Of a stretch of DNA of 41,405 nt, positions 7,713-17,859 are shown in pieces (the first letter of the stretch is position 1; each line of letters begins with the position of its first letter). The notes under the pieces were generated by a model, which saw only the letters and a program-made list of their open reading frames with translations, was not told where the DNA came from and did not search any database. The DNA is from Alphaproteobacteria bacterium (GTDB lineage: Bacteria; Pseudomonadota; Alphaproteobacteria; Rhizobiales; Amorphaceae): the NCBI GenBank assembly GCA_030431335.1, contig JAUIJH010000028.1, positions 1 to 41,405 of the forward strand, read 5' to 3'. Position numbers and translations under genes: made by a program.

Positions 7713-9326
7713 ATGAAAATCAAAAATATCGGATTGACGCGCCGGGGGCTCGCACGATCGCTGGTGGTGCCGTTTGCCGTGCTCGCGCTTGGCCCGCTCG
7801 CCACGGCGCATGCCGAGCCGGTGCACGGCGGCTCGATGACCATGAGCCTCGACCCGCAGCCCTCGATCCTGGTGTCGGCGCTCAACAGCTCCTCGCCGGT
7901 CTACGTCGTGTCGTCCAAGATCTTCGATGGTCTCGTCTCCTATGACGAGAACTTCAACCTGATCCCGCGCCTTGCCGAGTCTTGGGAGGTGTCGGACGAC
8001 GGTCTCACCATCACCTTCCACCTGCGCGAGGGCGTGACCTTCCACGACGGCGAGCCGATGACCTCCGAGGACGTCGCCTATACGTTCATGGAGATCCTCA
8101 AGCAGCGCCATCCGCGCGGCAAGTCCACCTTCCAGTTCCTGGAGGCGGTGGAGACGCCGGACGATCTCACGGCCGTCTTCAAGTTTTCCACGGCGAGCCC
8201 GTACGTGATGCGCGCGCTCGCCGGCGCCGAGTCGCCGATCATGCCCAAGCACGTCTACGACGGCACGGACGTGATGAAGAACCCGGCCAACACCGCGCCC
8301 ATCGGCACCGGCCCGTTCAAGTTCGGCGAGTACGAGCGCGGCAGCCACATCATCCTGACGCGCAACGAGAATTATTGGGATGGCGACAAGCCCTATCTCG
8401 ACCAGCTCGTCATCCGCCTCATCTCCGACAGCGCCTCGCGCGCGGCGGCGCTGGAGAGCGGCGAAGTCCAGTACGGCGCGCAATACGTCATCCCGCTGAG
8501 CGACGTGGCGCGCATGGACGCCAACCCGCAGCTCGAGGTGTCGACCGACGGCTGGGGCTACAACACCTCCGTCAACTACATGGACTTCAACCTGCGCCGC
8601 GATCAGTGGCAGGATGTGCGCGTGCGCCAGGCCATCGTGCACGCCATCGACAAGGACTTCCTGGTCGACAACGTCTGGCACGGCTTCGCCACCCCCGCCG
8701 ACGGGCCGATCACCAACCGCCAGGCCGACTTCCACACCACGGACGTGCCGCACTACGATTTCGACCTCGACAAGGCGGCGGCGCTGCTCGACGAGGCCGG
8801 CTATCCGGTCAAGGAAGACGGCAAGCGCTTCTCGATGACCATCGACTACTCGCCGAGCGGCGACACCTACTCGCAGACGGCGGAAATCCTGAAGCAGAAC
8901 CTCGCCAAGATCGGCGTCGAAGCCACGCTGCGCGCTGCGGACGGGCCGACCTATGTGCGCCGCATCTGGACCGACAACGATTTCGACGTGAACATCTTCG
9001 CCGCGTCCAACATCGCCGACCCGGTGATCGGTCTGCACCGCTTCTACTGGAGCGACAACATCAAGAAGGGCGTCGCCTATTCCAACGGTGCGGGCTACGC
9101 CAGCGAGGAGATGGACGAGATCCTCGAGGCCGCGCAGGTCGAGGTGAACCTCGAAAAACGCAAGGAGCTGTACAAGAAGATGCAGCAGCTCGCGATGACC
9201 GACCTGTCCACCTACCCGATCGTCTACATCAACTGGTTCTCGGTGTACGATAAGTCGGTGAAGGGCCTCAACCAGACGGCGCTCGGCGTCTACGAGAACT
9301 TCGCCAACGTCTATCTCGAAGACTAG
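7713..9326 (+). CDS. ABC transporter periplasmic binding protein, family 5 (peptide/opine/nickel type)
   Basis: This 537-residue SBP_bac_5 protein has an export signal (MKIKNIGLTRRGLARSLVVPFAVLALGPLATAHA) ending at an AHA cleavage site near residue 34. The TRRGLAR stretch could allow Tat export. The mature protein has the family course: LAESWEVSDDGLTITFHLREGVTFHDGEPMTSEDV, then IGTGPFKFGEYERG, then VRQAIVHAIDK, then ELYKKMQQL near the C-terminus. It is the ligand receptor for the two permeases and two ATPases that follow. A strong hairpin sits between it and the first permease gene. Possible ligands are peptides, opines, or glycosides or amides of the same size, and the sequence does not decide. 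Confidence 0.93.
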   Translation: MKIKNIGLTRRGLARSLVVPFAVLALGPLATAHAEPVHGGSMTMSLDPQPSILVSALNSSSPVYVVSSKIFDGLVSYDENFNLIPRLAESWEVSDDGLTITFHLREGVTFHDGEPMTSEDVAYTFMEILKQRHPRGKSTFQFLEAVETPDDLTAVFKFSTASPYVMRALAGAESPIMPKHVYDGTDVMKNPANTAPIGTGPFKFGEYERGSHIILTRNENYWDGDKPYLDQLVIRLISDSASRAAALESGEVQYGAQYVIPLSDVARMDANPQLEVSTDGWGYNTSVNYMDFNLRRDQWQDVRVRQAIVHAIDKDFLVDNVWHGFATPADGPITNRQADFHTTDVPHYDFDLDKAAALLDEAGYPVKEDGKRFSMTIDYSPSGDTYSQTAEILKQNLAKIGVEATLRAADGPTYVRRIWTDNDFDVNIFAASNIADPVIGLHRFYWSDNIKKGVAYSNGAGYASEEMDEILEAAQVEVNLEKRKELYKKMQQLAMTDLSTYPIVYINWFSVYDKSVKGLNQTALGVYENFANVYLED

Positions 9327-9334
9327 GCGTCATC

Positions 9335-9364
9335 GGTCCCCGGCCGTTCGCGCGGCCGGGGACC
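9335..9364 (+). other. intercistronic hairpin between binding-protein and permease genes
   Basis: A perfect 12-bp inverted repeat (GGTCCCCGGCCG at 9335-9346, complement at 9353-9364, loop TTCGCG) begins 8 bp after the stop of the SBP gene. No T-run follows. It probably protects the 3' end of the SBP message or reduces read-through into the permease genes, so the binding protein outnumbers the membrane complex. Confidence 0.7.
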
Positions 9365-9436
9365 ACCCGAAGGCACGACCCGGCCCGCGATGCCGTGCGC
9401 GACGGTGCTGCCCGACATAGACGGATCGCGCGACAA

Positions 9437-10414
9437 ATGAAGAACCTCGCTCCCTATCTCGCCAGGCGCATCGGCCAGGGCCTCATCACGATCGCGGCGA
9501 TCATCGTCCTCAATTTCATGATCCTGCACCTGGCGCCGGGCGACACGGTGGACCTGCTCGCGGGCGAGTTCGGGGCCGGCGACCCGGAATACCTGGCACA
9601 GCTGCGGGCCGAATTCGGGCTCGACCAGCCGCTCTACGTGCAGCTCGGCCAATACTTCCTCAACATCGCGCAGTTCGACCTCGGCTACTCCTACCGCAAC
9701 GCGACGCCGGTGCTCGACCTCATCCTCGACCGGCTGCCCGCGACGCTGATCCTGATGCTGACGACGATCCTGATCGCCTTCACCTCCGGCCTGCTTCTGG
9801 GCGTGGTCGCGGCGCGGCGCGTCAACACGTGGACGGACGATCTCATCTCCGTCCTCGCGCTCCTTTGCTACGCGACGCCGCTGTTCTGGCTCGGGCTGAT
9901 GGGCATCGTGCTGTTCAGCGTGAAGCTGGGGCTACTGCCGACGGGCGGCATGTACACCATCGGCGGGCGCTTCAACGTCTGGCAGAGCACGCTCGACGTC
10001 ATGTGGCACCTGATCCTGCCAGCCTGCACCCTCGCGGTCTACCACATGGCGATCTACACCCGCCTGATGCGCGCCTCGATGCTGGAGGTCTACAATCTCG
10101 ACTTCATCCGCACCGCACGGTCCAAGGGGCTGCGGCGCGGCCGCATCGCGTTCGGCCATGTGCTGCCCAACGCGATCTTGCCGATGGTCACCATGCTCGG
10201 CGTCCAGGTGGGCACGCTGCTCGGCGGCGCGGTGATGGTGGAGACCGTGTTCAACTGGCCCGGCCTCGGCCGCCTCGCCTTCGACGCCGTGTTCCAGCGC
10301 GACTACAACCTGCTGCTCGGCACGGTGATCTTCGCCTCGGCGCTGGTGGTGCTGATCAACATCGCCACGGACCTCTTCTATGCGGTGCTCGATCCGCGCA
10401 TCGAGGTCGCCTGA
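9437..10414 (+). CDS. ABC transporter permease, DppB/OppB-like
   Basis: This 325-residue inner-membrane permease is of the DppB/OppB type. The N-terminal span (about 10-33) ends in NFMILHLAPGD, a hallmark of the group. It is followed by a periplasmic segment with LRAEFGLDQPLYVQ and five further spans. The coupling motif region reads FIRTARSKGLRRGRIAFGHVLPNA, and the C-terminus shows VETVFNWPGLGRLAFDAVFQRDY. The ATG at 9437 was chosen over an upstream frame start that would add a non-homologous tail. It is followed after one base by the DppC-like gene, so the two are translationally coupled. Confidence 0.93.
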   Translation: MKNLAPYLARRIGQGLITIAAIIVLNFMILHLAPGDTVDLLAGEFGAGDPEYLAQLRAEFGLDQPLYVQLGQYFLNIAQFDLGYSYRNATPVLDLILDRLPATLILMLTTILIAFTSGLLLGVVAARRVNTWTDDLISVLALLCYATPLFWLGLMGIVLFSVKLGLLPTGGMYTIGGRFNVWQSTLDVMWHLILPACTLAVYHMAIYTRLMRASMLEVYNLDFIRTARSKGLRRGRIAFGHVLPNAILPMVTMLGVQVGTLLGGAVMVETVFNWPGLGRLAFDAVFQRDYNLLLGTVIFASALVVLINIATDLFYAVLDPRIEVA

Positions 10415-10415
10415 G

Positions 10416-11258
10416 ATGGAAGCCCTGTCCGACTTCTGGCGCCGGTTCCGCCGCCGCCGCACGGCCGTCTTCGGCCTCGCCCTGATGGCGGTGATCGTCC
10501 TCCTCGCCGCGCTCGGCCCCATGGTGGTGCCGGGCAGCCCGTGGGAGATCGTCGGCACGCCGTTCACCTTCCCGTTCGTCGACCCGGCCCATCCGCTCGG
10601 CACCGACGTGCTCGGCCGCGACATCCTGCGCGGCATCCTGAACGGGGCGCGCGTCTCGCTGCTGGTGGGCCTGTCGGCGGCGGCGGCGGCGCTCACCATC
10701 GGTATCGTCATCGGCGCGTGTGCCGGCTACTTCCGCGGCTGGCTCGACGACCTTCTGATGCGCTTCACCGACGTCTTCCAGACGATCCCGAACTTCCTGT
10801 TCGCCTTCGTGCTGGTGGCCATGTTCGGCACCTCGCTCGTCAACGTGGTGATTGCCATCGCGCTGGTCTCCTGGCCGCCCATCGCACGGCTGGTGCGGGC
10901 CGAGACGCTGTCCCTGCGCGAGCGCGAGTTCGTGCAGTCCTGCATCGTCATCGGCATGGGGGAGGGCAGCATCATCTTCCGCCAGATCCTGCCCAACGCC
11001 ATGCCGCCGGTCATCGTGATGAGCTCGATCATGGTGGCGACGGCGATCCTCACCGAGGCGGGGCTCTCGTTCCTCGGCCTCGGCGATCCCAACGTGATGA
11101 GCTGGGGCACCATGATCGGGATCGGCCGGTCGGCGCTGCGCACGGCCTGGTACATGGCGGCCATTCCGGGCGTGTGCATCCTCCTCACGGTGCTCGCCCT
11201 CAACCTCGTGGGCGAGGGGCTGAACGATGCCCTCAACCCGCACCTCAAGAACCGTTAG
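10416..11258 (+). CDS. ABC transporter permease, DppC/OppC-like
   Basis: This 280-residue second permease is of the DppC/OppC type. An N-terminal OppC_N segment (DFWRRFRRRRTAVFGLALMA, about 5-24) is followed by HPLGTDVLGRDILRGILNGARVSL, the classic start of the transport domain, and five to six membrane spans. The coupling loop reads SLREREFVQSCIVIGMGEG followed by RQILPNAMPPVIV, and the C-terminus includes TEAGLSFLGLGDP. The ATG follows the upstream TGA by a single base. It forms a heterodimeric channel with the DppB-like protein. Confidence 0.93.
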   Translation: MEALSDFWRRFRRRRTAVFGLALMAVIVLLAALGPMVVPGSPWEIVGTPFTFPFVDPAHPLGTDVLGRDILRGILNGARVSLLVGLSAAAAALTIGIVIGACAGYFRGWLDDLLMRFTDVFQTIPNFLFAFVLVAMFGTSLVNVVIAIALVSWPPIARLVRAETLSLREREFVQSCIVIGMGEGSIIFRQILPNAMPPVIVMSSIMVATAILTEAGLSFLGLGDPNVMSWGTMIGIGRSALRTAWYMAAIPGVCILLTVLALNLVGEGLNDALNPHLKNR

Positions 11259-11264
11259 CCGCCC

Positions 11265-12259
<995 letters not shown>

Positions 12260-12263
<4 letters not shown>

Positions 12264-13246
12264 GCGCGCTCCTCGATGTGGCGGGCCTCAAGGTCCATTT
12301 CGCCACTCGCAAGGGCACGGTCTTTGCCGTCGATGGGGTGAGCTTCACCATCGGCAAGGAGGAGACGCTGGGCCTCGTCGGCGAATCGGGTTGCGGCAAG
12401 TCCACGCTCGGCAAGGCCATCGTCGGCCTCAGCCCGATCACCGACGGCAAGGTGGTGCTGGAGGGCCAGACGATCTCGGGCCTCACGCGCCGCCAGATGC
12501 GCCCCTTGCGTCCGCGCGTGCAGATGATTTTCCAGGACCCGTTCGCCTCGCTCAATCCGCGCCTCACGGTGGGGCGGATCCTGGAAGAGCCGCTGATGGT
12601 GCACCGCCGCGGCAACAAGGCCGAGCGGCGTGCGCGGGTGGCGGAGCTGATGCGCATCGTGGGCCTGCCGCCGGAAGCGGCCAAGCGCCACCCGCACGAG
12701 TTCTCCGGCGGTCAGCGCCAGCGCATCGGCATCGCCCGCGCGCTGGCGCTCAACCCCTCGCTCATCGTCTGCGACGAGGCGGTTTCGGCGCTCGACGTGT
12801 CGATCCAGGCCCAGGTGGTGAACCTCCTGCGCGACCTGCAGAAGCAGTACGGCCTGTCGTACTTCTTCATCTCGCACGACCTGTCGGTGGTGCGGCACAT
12901 CGCCGACCGCGTGATGGTCATGTATCTCGGCCAGGTGGTGGAGATCGCCGACCGCCGTTCGCTGTGGCAACGCCCGCTCCACCCCTACACCCGCGCGCTG
13001 ATCGCGGCGGCGCCGCGGCCCTCGCCCCAGGCGGCGCGCGGAAAGAAGCGCGAGCTGGTGGAGGGTGAGATTCCGAGCCCGTCGAACCCGCCCTCGGGCT
13101 GCCGCTTCCGCACCCGGTGCCCCTTCGCCGAGCCGATCTGCGCCGCCGAGGTGCCGCCGCTGCGCGCCACCGGCACGGGCCACCTGACGGCCTGCCACTT
13201 CGTGCACGAGACGCCGGAGGGTGCCTTCGCCGGGCCCGGAGAATGA
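12260..13246 (+). CDS. ABC transporter ATPase, DppF/OppF-like
   Basis: This 328-residue partner ATPase has Walker A GESGCGKST at 41-49, MIFQDPFASLNPRLTVGRIL at the Q-loop, signature FSGGQRQRIGIARAL, Walker B LIVCDEAVSALD and H-loop FFISHDLSVV. The C-terminal family domain GCRFRTRCPFAEPICAAEVP ending TACHF again carries the four-Cys pattern. The ATG overlaps the DppD-like stop (ATGA), a sign of coupled translation. With it the importer has one binding protein, two permeases and two ATPases. Its end lies 28 bp before the molybdenum subunit gene, so import and that enzyme are probably co-transcribed. Confidence 0.93.
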
Positions 13247-13274
13247 GACAGACCGCTTTGCCAAGGACGACCCC

Positions 13275-15644
13275 ATGAGCCGCTTCGGCGGACACGGCCA
13301 CACCGGCCGCGTCGAGGATGCCCGCTTCATCACCGGCACGGGCCGCTATGTCGACGACATCAAGCCCGCCGGCGCGTTGCACATGAAGGTGGTGCGCGCG
13401 CCGTACGGGCACGCCCGCCTGGGTGCCATCGACGGTGCGGCGGCCAGCGCCGTGCCGGGCGTGGTGGCGATCCTCACCGGCGCCGACCTTGCCGCCGACG
13501 GGGTGGGCGCCATCCCCTGCGTCAGCCTGCCGAGGCGCGCCGATTTCTCGGTCCAGAAGGTGATCGAGCCGCCCCACCGCGCCATGGCGGTGGACACGGT
13601 GCGCATGGTGGGCGAAGCCGTCGCCATCGTCCTCGCCGAGACGGCCGAGGGCGCTCGCGATGCGGCCGACACGGTGGAGGTCGAGTACGACCCGCTGCCG
13701 GCCGTCGTCTCCCCCGCACGGGCCGTTGCGGAGGGCGCGCCGGTCCTGTGGCCGCGGGAGGCGCCGGGCAACGTCTCCTTCCGCTACGAGCTGGGCGATG
13801 CGGAGCGCTGGCGCGCGGCGGAGGCCGCCGCCGCGCACATGACGCGGGTCAGCCTTTCGATCAACCGCGTCTCGGCCAATCCGATGGAGCCGCGCATCGC
13901 CATCGGCGAGTACGACCGCGGCACCCGACGCATGACACTCACCGTCGGCCACCAGATGCCGCACCAGATCCGCAACGTGCTGGCGCGGCGGATCTTCGAC
14001 GTGCCGGAAGCGGCCGTGCGCGTGGTGTCGCCGGACGTGGGCGGCGGCTTCGGCCTCAAGGGCGGGCTGTTCGCCGAGGATATCCTGGTGCTGTGGGCGG
14101 CGCGGCGGCTCGGCCGGCCGGTGAAGTGGCTGTGCGAGCGCTCGGAAGCCTTCATCAGTGACGACCACGCCCGCGAGACGCTGGTGGAGGCCGCCCTCGC
14201 GCTCGATGCCGAGGGCCGCTTCCTTGGCATTCGATACGATGCGCTGGCCAACCTGGGCGCCTGCGTCTCGCTGCGCGGCGCTCACCCACCCACCAACAAT
14301 CTCGGCTCGCTGTCCGGCCCCTACACCACGCCGGCGATCCGTGCGGACGTGCGCGGCGTCTTCACCAACACGCGCCCCACCTCGTCCTATCGCGGCGCCG
14401 GGCGGCCGGAGGCGACGTACGTGCTGGAGCGCCTCATCAGCGCCGCCGCCGCCGAAACGGGCGTCGACGCGTTCGACCTGCGCCGCAAAAACGTCATCCC
14501 CCCGGAGGCGATGCCCTACGATACGGGCTTCCTGTTCGTCTACGACAGCGGCGATTTCGGCCGCAACATGGACACCGCGCGCGCCCTGGTGGACTGGGAC
14601 GGTTTCCCCGCCCGCCGCGCCGAGGCGGCGGCCAGGGGCAAGCGGCGGGGTCTCGGCATCGCCAACGCCATCGAGCAGGCGGGCGGGCCGGTGGGCAATC
14701 CCTGGGAGGAGCGGGCCGAACTGCGCTTCGATCCCTCCGGCGGCGTCGCGGCGCTGGTGGGCACCATGTCCAACGGGCAGGGGCACGAGAGTGTGTTCGC
14801 CCGCCTCGTCGCGGGCCGGCTCGGCATCGACCCGGCGCGCGTCACGGTGCGCCAGGGCGATACCGATGTCTCGCCGTTCGGGCGCGGCAGCTTCGGCTCG
14901 CGCTCCATGATGACGGGAGGCTCGGCGCTGGAGCGCGCCTGCGACAAGGTCATCGCCAAGGGGTGCCGCATCGCTGCCGCGCTGCTGCAGGCACCGGCCG
15001 ACGCGGTTCGCTTCGATGCCGGCACCTTCGCGGCGGAAGGGGCCGCGGGCACCCTCACCATCGACGAGGTGATCCGCGCCGCCTTCAACGTCAACGGCCT
15101 GCCGCCGGACCTCGAAGGCGGTCTCGACGAGATCGCCACCTTCACGCCGCCCGCGCCGACCTATCCCAACGCCTGCCACATCTGCGAGCTGGAGGTGGAC
15201 CCGGACACTGGCGCTGTCGAGATCGTGCGCTACGTGATCGTGGACGATGTCGGCGCGGTGATCGACCATGCCGGGATGGAAGGCCAGATCCAGGGCGGGT
15301 TCGCGCAGGGGCTCGGCCAGTGCCTCAGCGAGAGCGTCGTCTACGACGAGGACGGGCAGATCCTCACCGGCTCCTTCATGGACTACGCCATGCCGCGCGC
15401 CGACGACGTGCCCGCCACCGAGCTCGTCACCCAGGGCACGCCCACCGCCAACAACCCGCTCGGCGCCAAGGGGGCGGGCGAGGCGGGCACCATCGGCGCG
15501 CTGCCTGCTATCATGAACGCCATCATCGACGCGCTGGCGCCGCTGGGCGTGACCCACATCGACATGCCCGCGACGCCCTCCCGCATCTGGGAGGCCATCC
15601 AGAGCGCCAAGAACACCGGGCGCGACGTCGCCCCAACGAGGTAG
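13275..15644 (+). CDS. xanthine dehydrogenase/CO dehydrogenase-type molybdopterin subunit (form II CoxL-like), orphan
   Basis: This 789-residue molybdopterin-cytosine-dinucleotide subunit belongs to the xanthine oxidase family. The N-terminal a/b-hammerhead domain covers about 13-125 and the MoCo domains follow. GGGFG is at 256-260. The active-site loop is YRGAGRP at 372-378, as in form II CoxL-like proteins, not the YRCSFR of true CO dehydrogenase. The catalytic glutamate is Glu736 in GAKGAGEAGTIGA. Such enzymes hydroxylate aldehydes, purines or N-heterocycles with water-derived oxygen, handing electrons to a 2Fe-2S subunit and a FAD subunit. Neither partner is in the window. AAGGACGA precedes the ATG. 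Its stop lies 5 bp before the ThDP enzyme. The substrate is unknown. Confidence 0.88.
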   Translation: MSRFGGHGHTGRVEDARFITGTGRYVDDIKPAGALHMKVVRAPYGHARLGAIDGAAASAVPGVVAILTGADLAADGVGAIPCVSLPRRADFSVQKVIEPPHRAMAVDTVRMVGEAVAIVLAETAEGARDAADTVEVEYDPLPAVVSPARAVAEGAPVLWPREAPGNVSFRYELGDAERWRAAEAAAAHMTRVSLSINRVSANPMEPRIAIGEYDRGTRRMTLTVGHQMPHQIRNVLARRIFDVPEAAVRVVSPDVGGGFGLKGGLFAEDILVLWAARRLGRPVKWLCERSEAFISDDHARETLVEAALALDAEGRFLGIRYDALANLGACVSLRGAHPPTNNLGSLSGPYTTPAIRADVRGVFTNTRPTSSYRGAGRPEATYVLERLISAAAAETGVDAFDLRRKNVIPPEAMPYDTGFLFVYDSGDFGRNMDTARALVDWDGFPARRAEAAARGKRRGLGIANAIEQAGGPVGNPWEERAELRFDPSGGVAALVGTMSNGQGHESVFARLVAGRLGIDPARVTVRQGDTDVSPFGRGSFGSRSMMTGGSALERACDKVIAKGCRIAAALLQAPADAVRFDAGTFAAEGAAGTLTIDEVIRAAFNVNGLPPDLEGGLDEIATFTPPAPTYPNACHICELEVDPDTGAVEIVRYVIVDDVGAVIDHAGMEGQIQGGFAQGLGQCLSESVVYDEDGQILTGSFMDYAMPRADDVPATELVTQGTPTANNPLGAKGAGEAGTIGALPAIMNAIIDALAPLGVTHIDMPATPSRIWEAIQSAKNTGRDVAPTR

Positions 15645-15649
15645 TAACA

Positions 15650-17473
15650 GTGGCCCGCGAGATCGAAAAACCCGTGCCCTCCGGCAACACCGCCATCGCC
15701 TGGACCAGCGACGTGATGGCCGAGATGGTGCGCCGGCTCGACCTCAAATACGTCGCCATGAATCCGGGCGCGAGCTATCGCGGTTTCCACGACAGCCTCG
15801 TCAATTATCTCGGCAATCGCGACCCGCAGATGCTGCTGTGCCTCAACGAGGACCACGCGGTGGCGATCGCGCACGGCTATGCGCGGGTGACGGGCGAGCC
15901 CATGGGCTGCATCCTCCACTCCAATGTCGGCCTGATGCACGGGCTGATGCAGATCTTCAACGCGTGGTGCGCGCGGGTGCCGATGGTGGTGATCGGCGCG
16001 ACGGGACCGATGGCGGCCGACGAGCGCCGCCCGTGGGTCGACTGGGTGCACACCGCCCGCGACCAGGGCGCGCTCCTGCGCAACTACACCAAGTGGGACG
16101 ACCAGCCCACCTCCACGGCCGCGGTGGTGGAATCGTTCCTGCGCGCCAACCAGATCGCCCGCACCGCCCCCAAGGGGCCGGTCTACGTGTGCCTCGAGGC
16201 GGACCTCCAGGAAAAGCCCATCGACCCCGAGACGCTCGCCGCGCTGCCGACAACCGAGCGCTACCAGCCCGGCCCGAGCCCGGCACCGTCGGCCACCACC
16301 TGCGCCGAGATCGCCAACCTGCTGCGCAACGCCGAGCGGCCCATCATCCTGGCGGGCCGCGTCGGGCGCGAGCGCGCGGCGTGGGACAAGCGCGTGCGGC
16401 TCGCGGAGGCCTGCGGCGCGCGCGTCCTGTCCGACCTTCGCACCGGCGCGTCCTTTCCCACCGAGCATTCGCTGCACGGGCCGGCGCCGCAAAGCCACTA
16501 TCCCGCCGAGGCGGCGGAGCTGGTGCGTCAGGCCGATGTCATCCTCGTGTTCGAATCCATCGATCTGGCGGGGGCGTTGTCGCTGGTGGAAGCGGGCGGG
16601 CCTATCGTCGGCACCATCATCAACTGCACCGCCGATCCCTACGTGCACAACGGCTGGAGCATGGACTACCAGGCGCTGCCGCCGGCGGATCTGCGCGTCC
16701 TCGCCGAGCCCGATGCGCTGGTCGACGCGCTGCTGCCGCTGATGGAAGCGGCCCCGCGGCTCGCCAACGCCTGGTCCCACCCGGCCCAGAAGAACACGCC
16801 CGAGGCCCCGGACTTTTCCGATCCCGAGCGTCCCATCGGCCAGGACGACCTGTCCTTCCTCCTCAACGAGCGCCGCGCGGATCGTCTCTTCACGCTGATG
16901 CGCGTCGGCCTCGGCTTCTCCTCCGAGCACTACCCGTTCAACGATCCGCTCGACTATCTCGGCTATGACGGCGGCGGCGGGCTGGGTGCGGGGCCGGGCA
17001 TGGCCATCGGCGTCGGCCTCGCGCTCAAGGGCACCGGCCGTCTCGCGATGTCGATCATCGGCGACGGCGATTTCCTGCAAGGGGCCACCGCGCTCTGGAC
17101 CGCGGCGCACTACGAGATCCCCGTCCTCATCATCGTCGCCAACAACCGCTCCAACTTCAACGACGAGATCCACCAGGAGGTGGTGGCGCTGGAGCGCGGC
17201 CGGCCGGTGGAGAACAAGTGGATCGGCATGCGCCTCACCGACCCCGTGGTCGACATCAGCGCCATGTCGCGCGCCCAGGGCGTGGAGGCGGAGACGGTCG
17301 CCACCATCGGCCAGCTCCCGGCGGCGCTCGACCGGGCCATCGCCACCGTGGAGGCGGGCAAGCCCTACCTCCTCGACATCCTCATTCAGCCGTCCACCCG
17401 CGGCCCGCTTGTGAAACGCGGCCATGCCAAGGCCGAAGTGGACGCCGCGGCCGACGAAGCCGTCGGCGGATAG
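15650..17473 (+). CDS. thiamine-diphosphate-dependent enzyme (acetolactate synthase/benzoylformate decarboxylase-like)
   Basis: This 607-residue protein has the three-domain layout of ThDP enzymes. The N-terminal pyrimidine-binding domain has the activating glutamate Glu67 in CLNEDHAVAIAHGYARVTG. The central domain runs from about 200 to 340. The C-terminal pyrophosphate-binding domain has GDGDF at 471-475 and the metal-binding NN at 498-499, the usual GDG-to-NN spacing. The family decarboxylates or ligates 2-oxo acids. The exact reaction is not shown, and it is not a clear IlvB. The start is GTG with GAGG eight bases upstream, directly after the molybdenum subunit. A 2-oxo acid decarboxylase making an aldehyde for that oxidoreductase is an attractive but unproven pairing. 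Confidence 0.85.
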   Translation: MAREIEKPVPSGNTAIAWTSDVMAEMVRRLDLKYVAMNPGASYRGFHDSLVNYLGNRDPQMLLCLNEDHAVAIAHGYARVTGEPMGCILHSNVGLMHGLMQIFNAWCARVPMVVIGATGPMAADERRPWVDWVHTARDQGALLRNYTKWDDQPTSTAAVVESFLRANQIARTAPKGPVYVCLEADLQEKPIDPETLAALPTTERYQPGPSPAPSATTCAEIANLLRNAERPIILAGRVGRERAAWDKRVRLAEACGARVLSDLRTGASFPTEHSLHGPAPQSHYPAEAAELVRQADVILVFESIDLAGALSLVEAGGPIVGTIINCTADPYVHNGWSMDYQALPPADLRVLAEPDALVDALLPLMEAAPRLANAWSHPAQKNTPEAPDFSDPERPIGQDDLSFLLNERRADRLFTLMRVGLGFSSEHYPFNDPLDYLGYDGGGGLGAGPGMAIGVGLALKGTGRLAMSIIGDGDFLQGATALWTAAHYEIPVLIIVANNRSNFNDEIHQEVVALERGRPVENKWIGMRLTDPVVDISAMSRAQGVEAETVATIGQLPAALDRAIATVEAGKPYLLDILIQPSTRGPLVKRGHAKAEVDAAADEAVGG

Positions 17474-17477
17474 CGCG

Positions 17478-17798
17478 ATGGCCAATCCGACCTATCTGCG
17501 CTTCATCGACAACGAGCCGGAGGCGGCGGACGCTTTCCGCGCGCTGGTGGCGAAAACCACAGGCGCGGGCGCGCTCGACGAAAAGACCAAGCAGCTCATC
17601 TTCCTCGCCTGCGTGGCGATGACCGGCTACGGCGACGGGATGATGGCGCACATCGACAAAATCCTCGCGGCGGGCGGGACGGCGGCCGAAATCCGCGAGG
17701 CGCTGCTCGTCACCGTGCCGGTCGGCGGTATCATGAACGTGCTCAAGGTCTACGACGCGGTGGAGGATCATCTGGCCAAAGTCGCCCCCGCCGGTTGA
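17478..17798 (+). CDS. carboxymuconolactone decarboxylase/AhpD-like small protein lacking the CxxC cysteines
   Basis: This 106-residue all-helical protein is of the CMD/AhpD family. The recognisable core is LDEKTKQLIFLACVAMTGYGDGMMAHIDKILAAGGTAAEIREALLVTVPVGG. In AhpD-type peroxidase members the core is C-x-x-C-x-x-x-H. Here the histidine of MMAHI is kept but the two cysteine positions are Tyr and Gly, so it cannot do thiol-disulfide chemistry. It begins 5 bases after the ThDP gene stop, suggesting a shared transcript and perhaps a shared pathway or complex. A gamma-carboxymuconolactone decarboxylase-like lyase or isomerase role is possible. Assignment below family level is not justified. Confidence 0.82.
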   Translation: MANPTYLRFIDNEPEAADAFRALVAKTTGAGALDEKTKQLIFLACVAMTGYGDGMMAHIDKILAAGGTAAEIREALLVTVPVGGIMNVLKVYDAVEDHLAKVAPAG

Positions 17799-17859
17799 CG
17801 GGGCGCATTTTCGGCTGACATCCACCGATGGCACGAGAACACCCGGAACGGATCCGCGC

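Noticed and set aside
12918..15557. A very long minus-strand open frame opposite the DppF-like and CoxL-like genes
   Set aside because: It is a shadow of codon bias in GC-rich DNA. The opposite strand encodes proteins with complete motifs, while this one is a low-complexity His/Arg/Gly sequence.
13275..15644. Annotation of the molybdenum subunit as true carbon monoxide dehydrogenase (CoxL form I)
   Set aside because: The active-site loop is YRGAGR, not YRCSFR with the copper-binding Cys, and coxM and coxS are missing.
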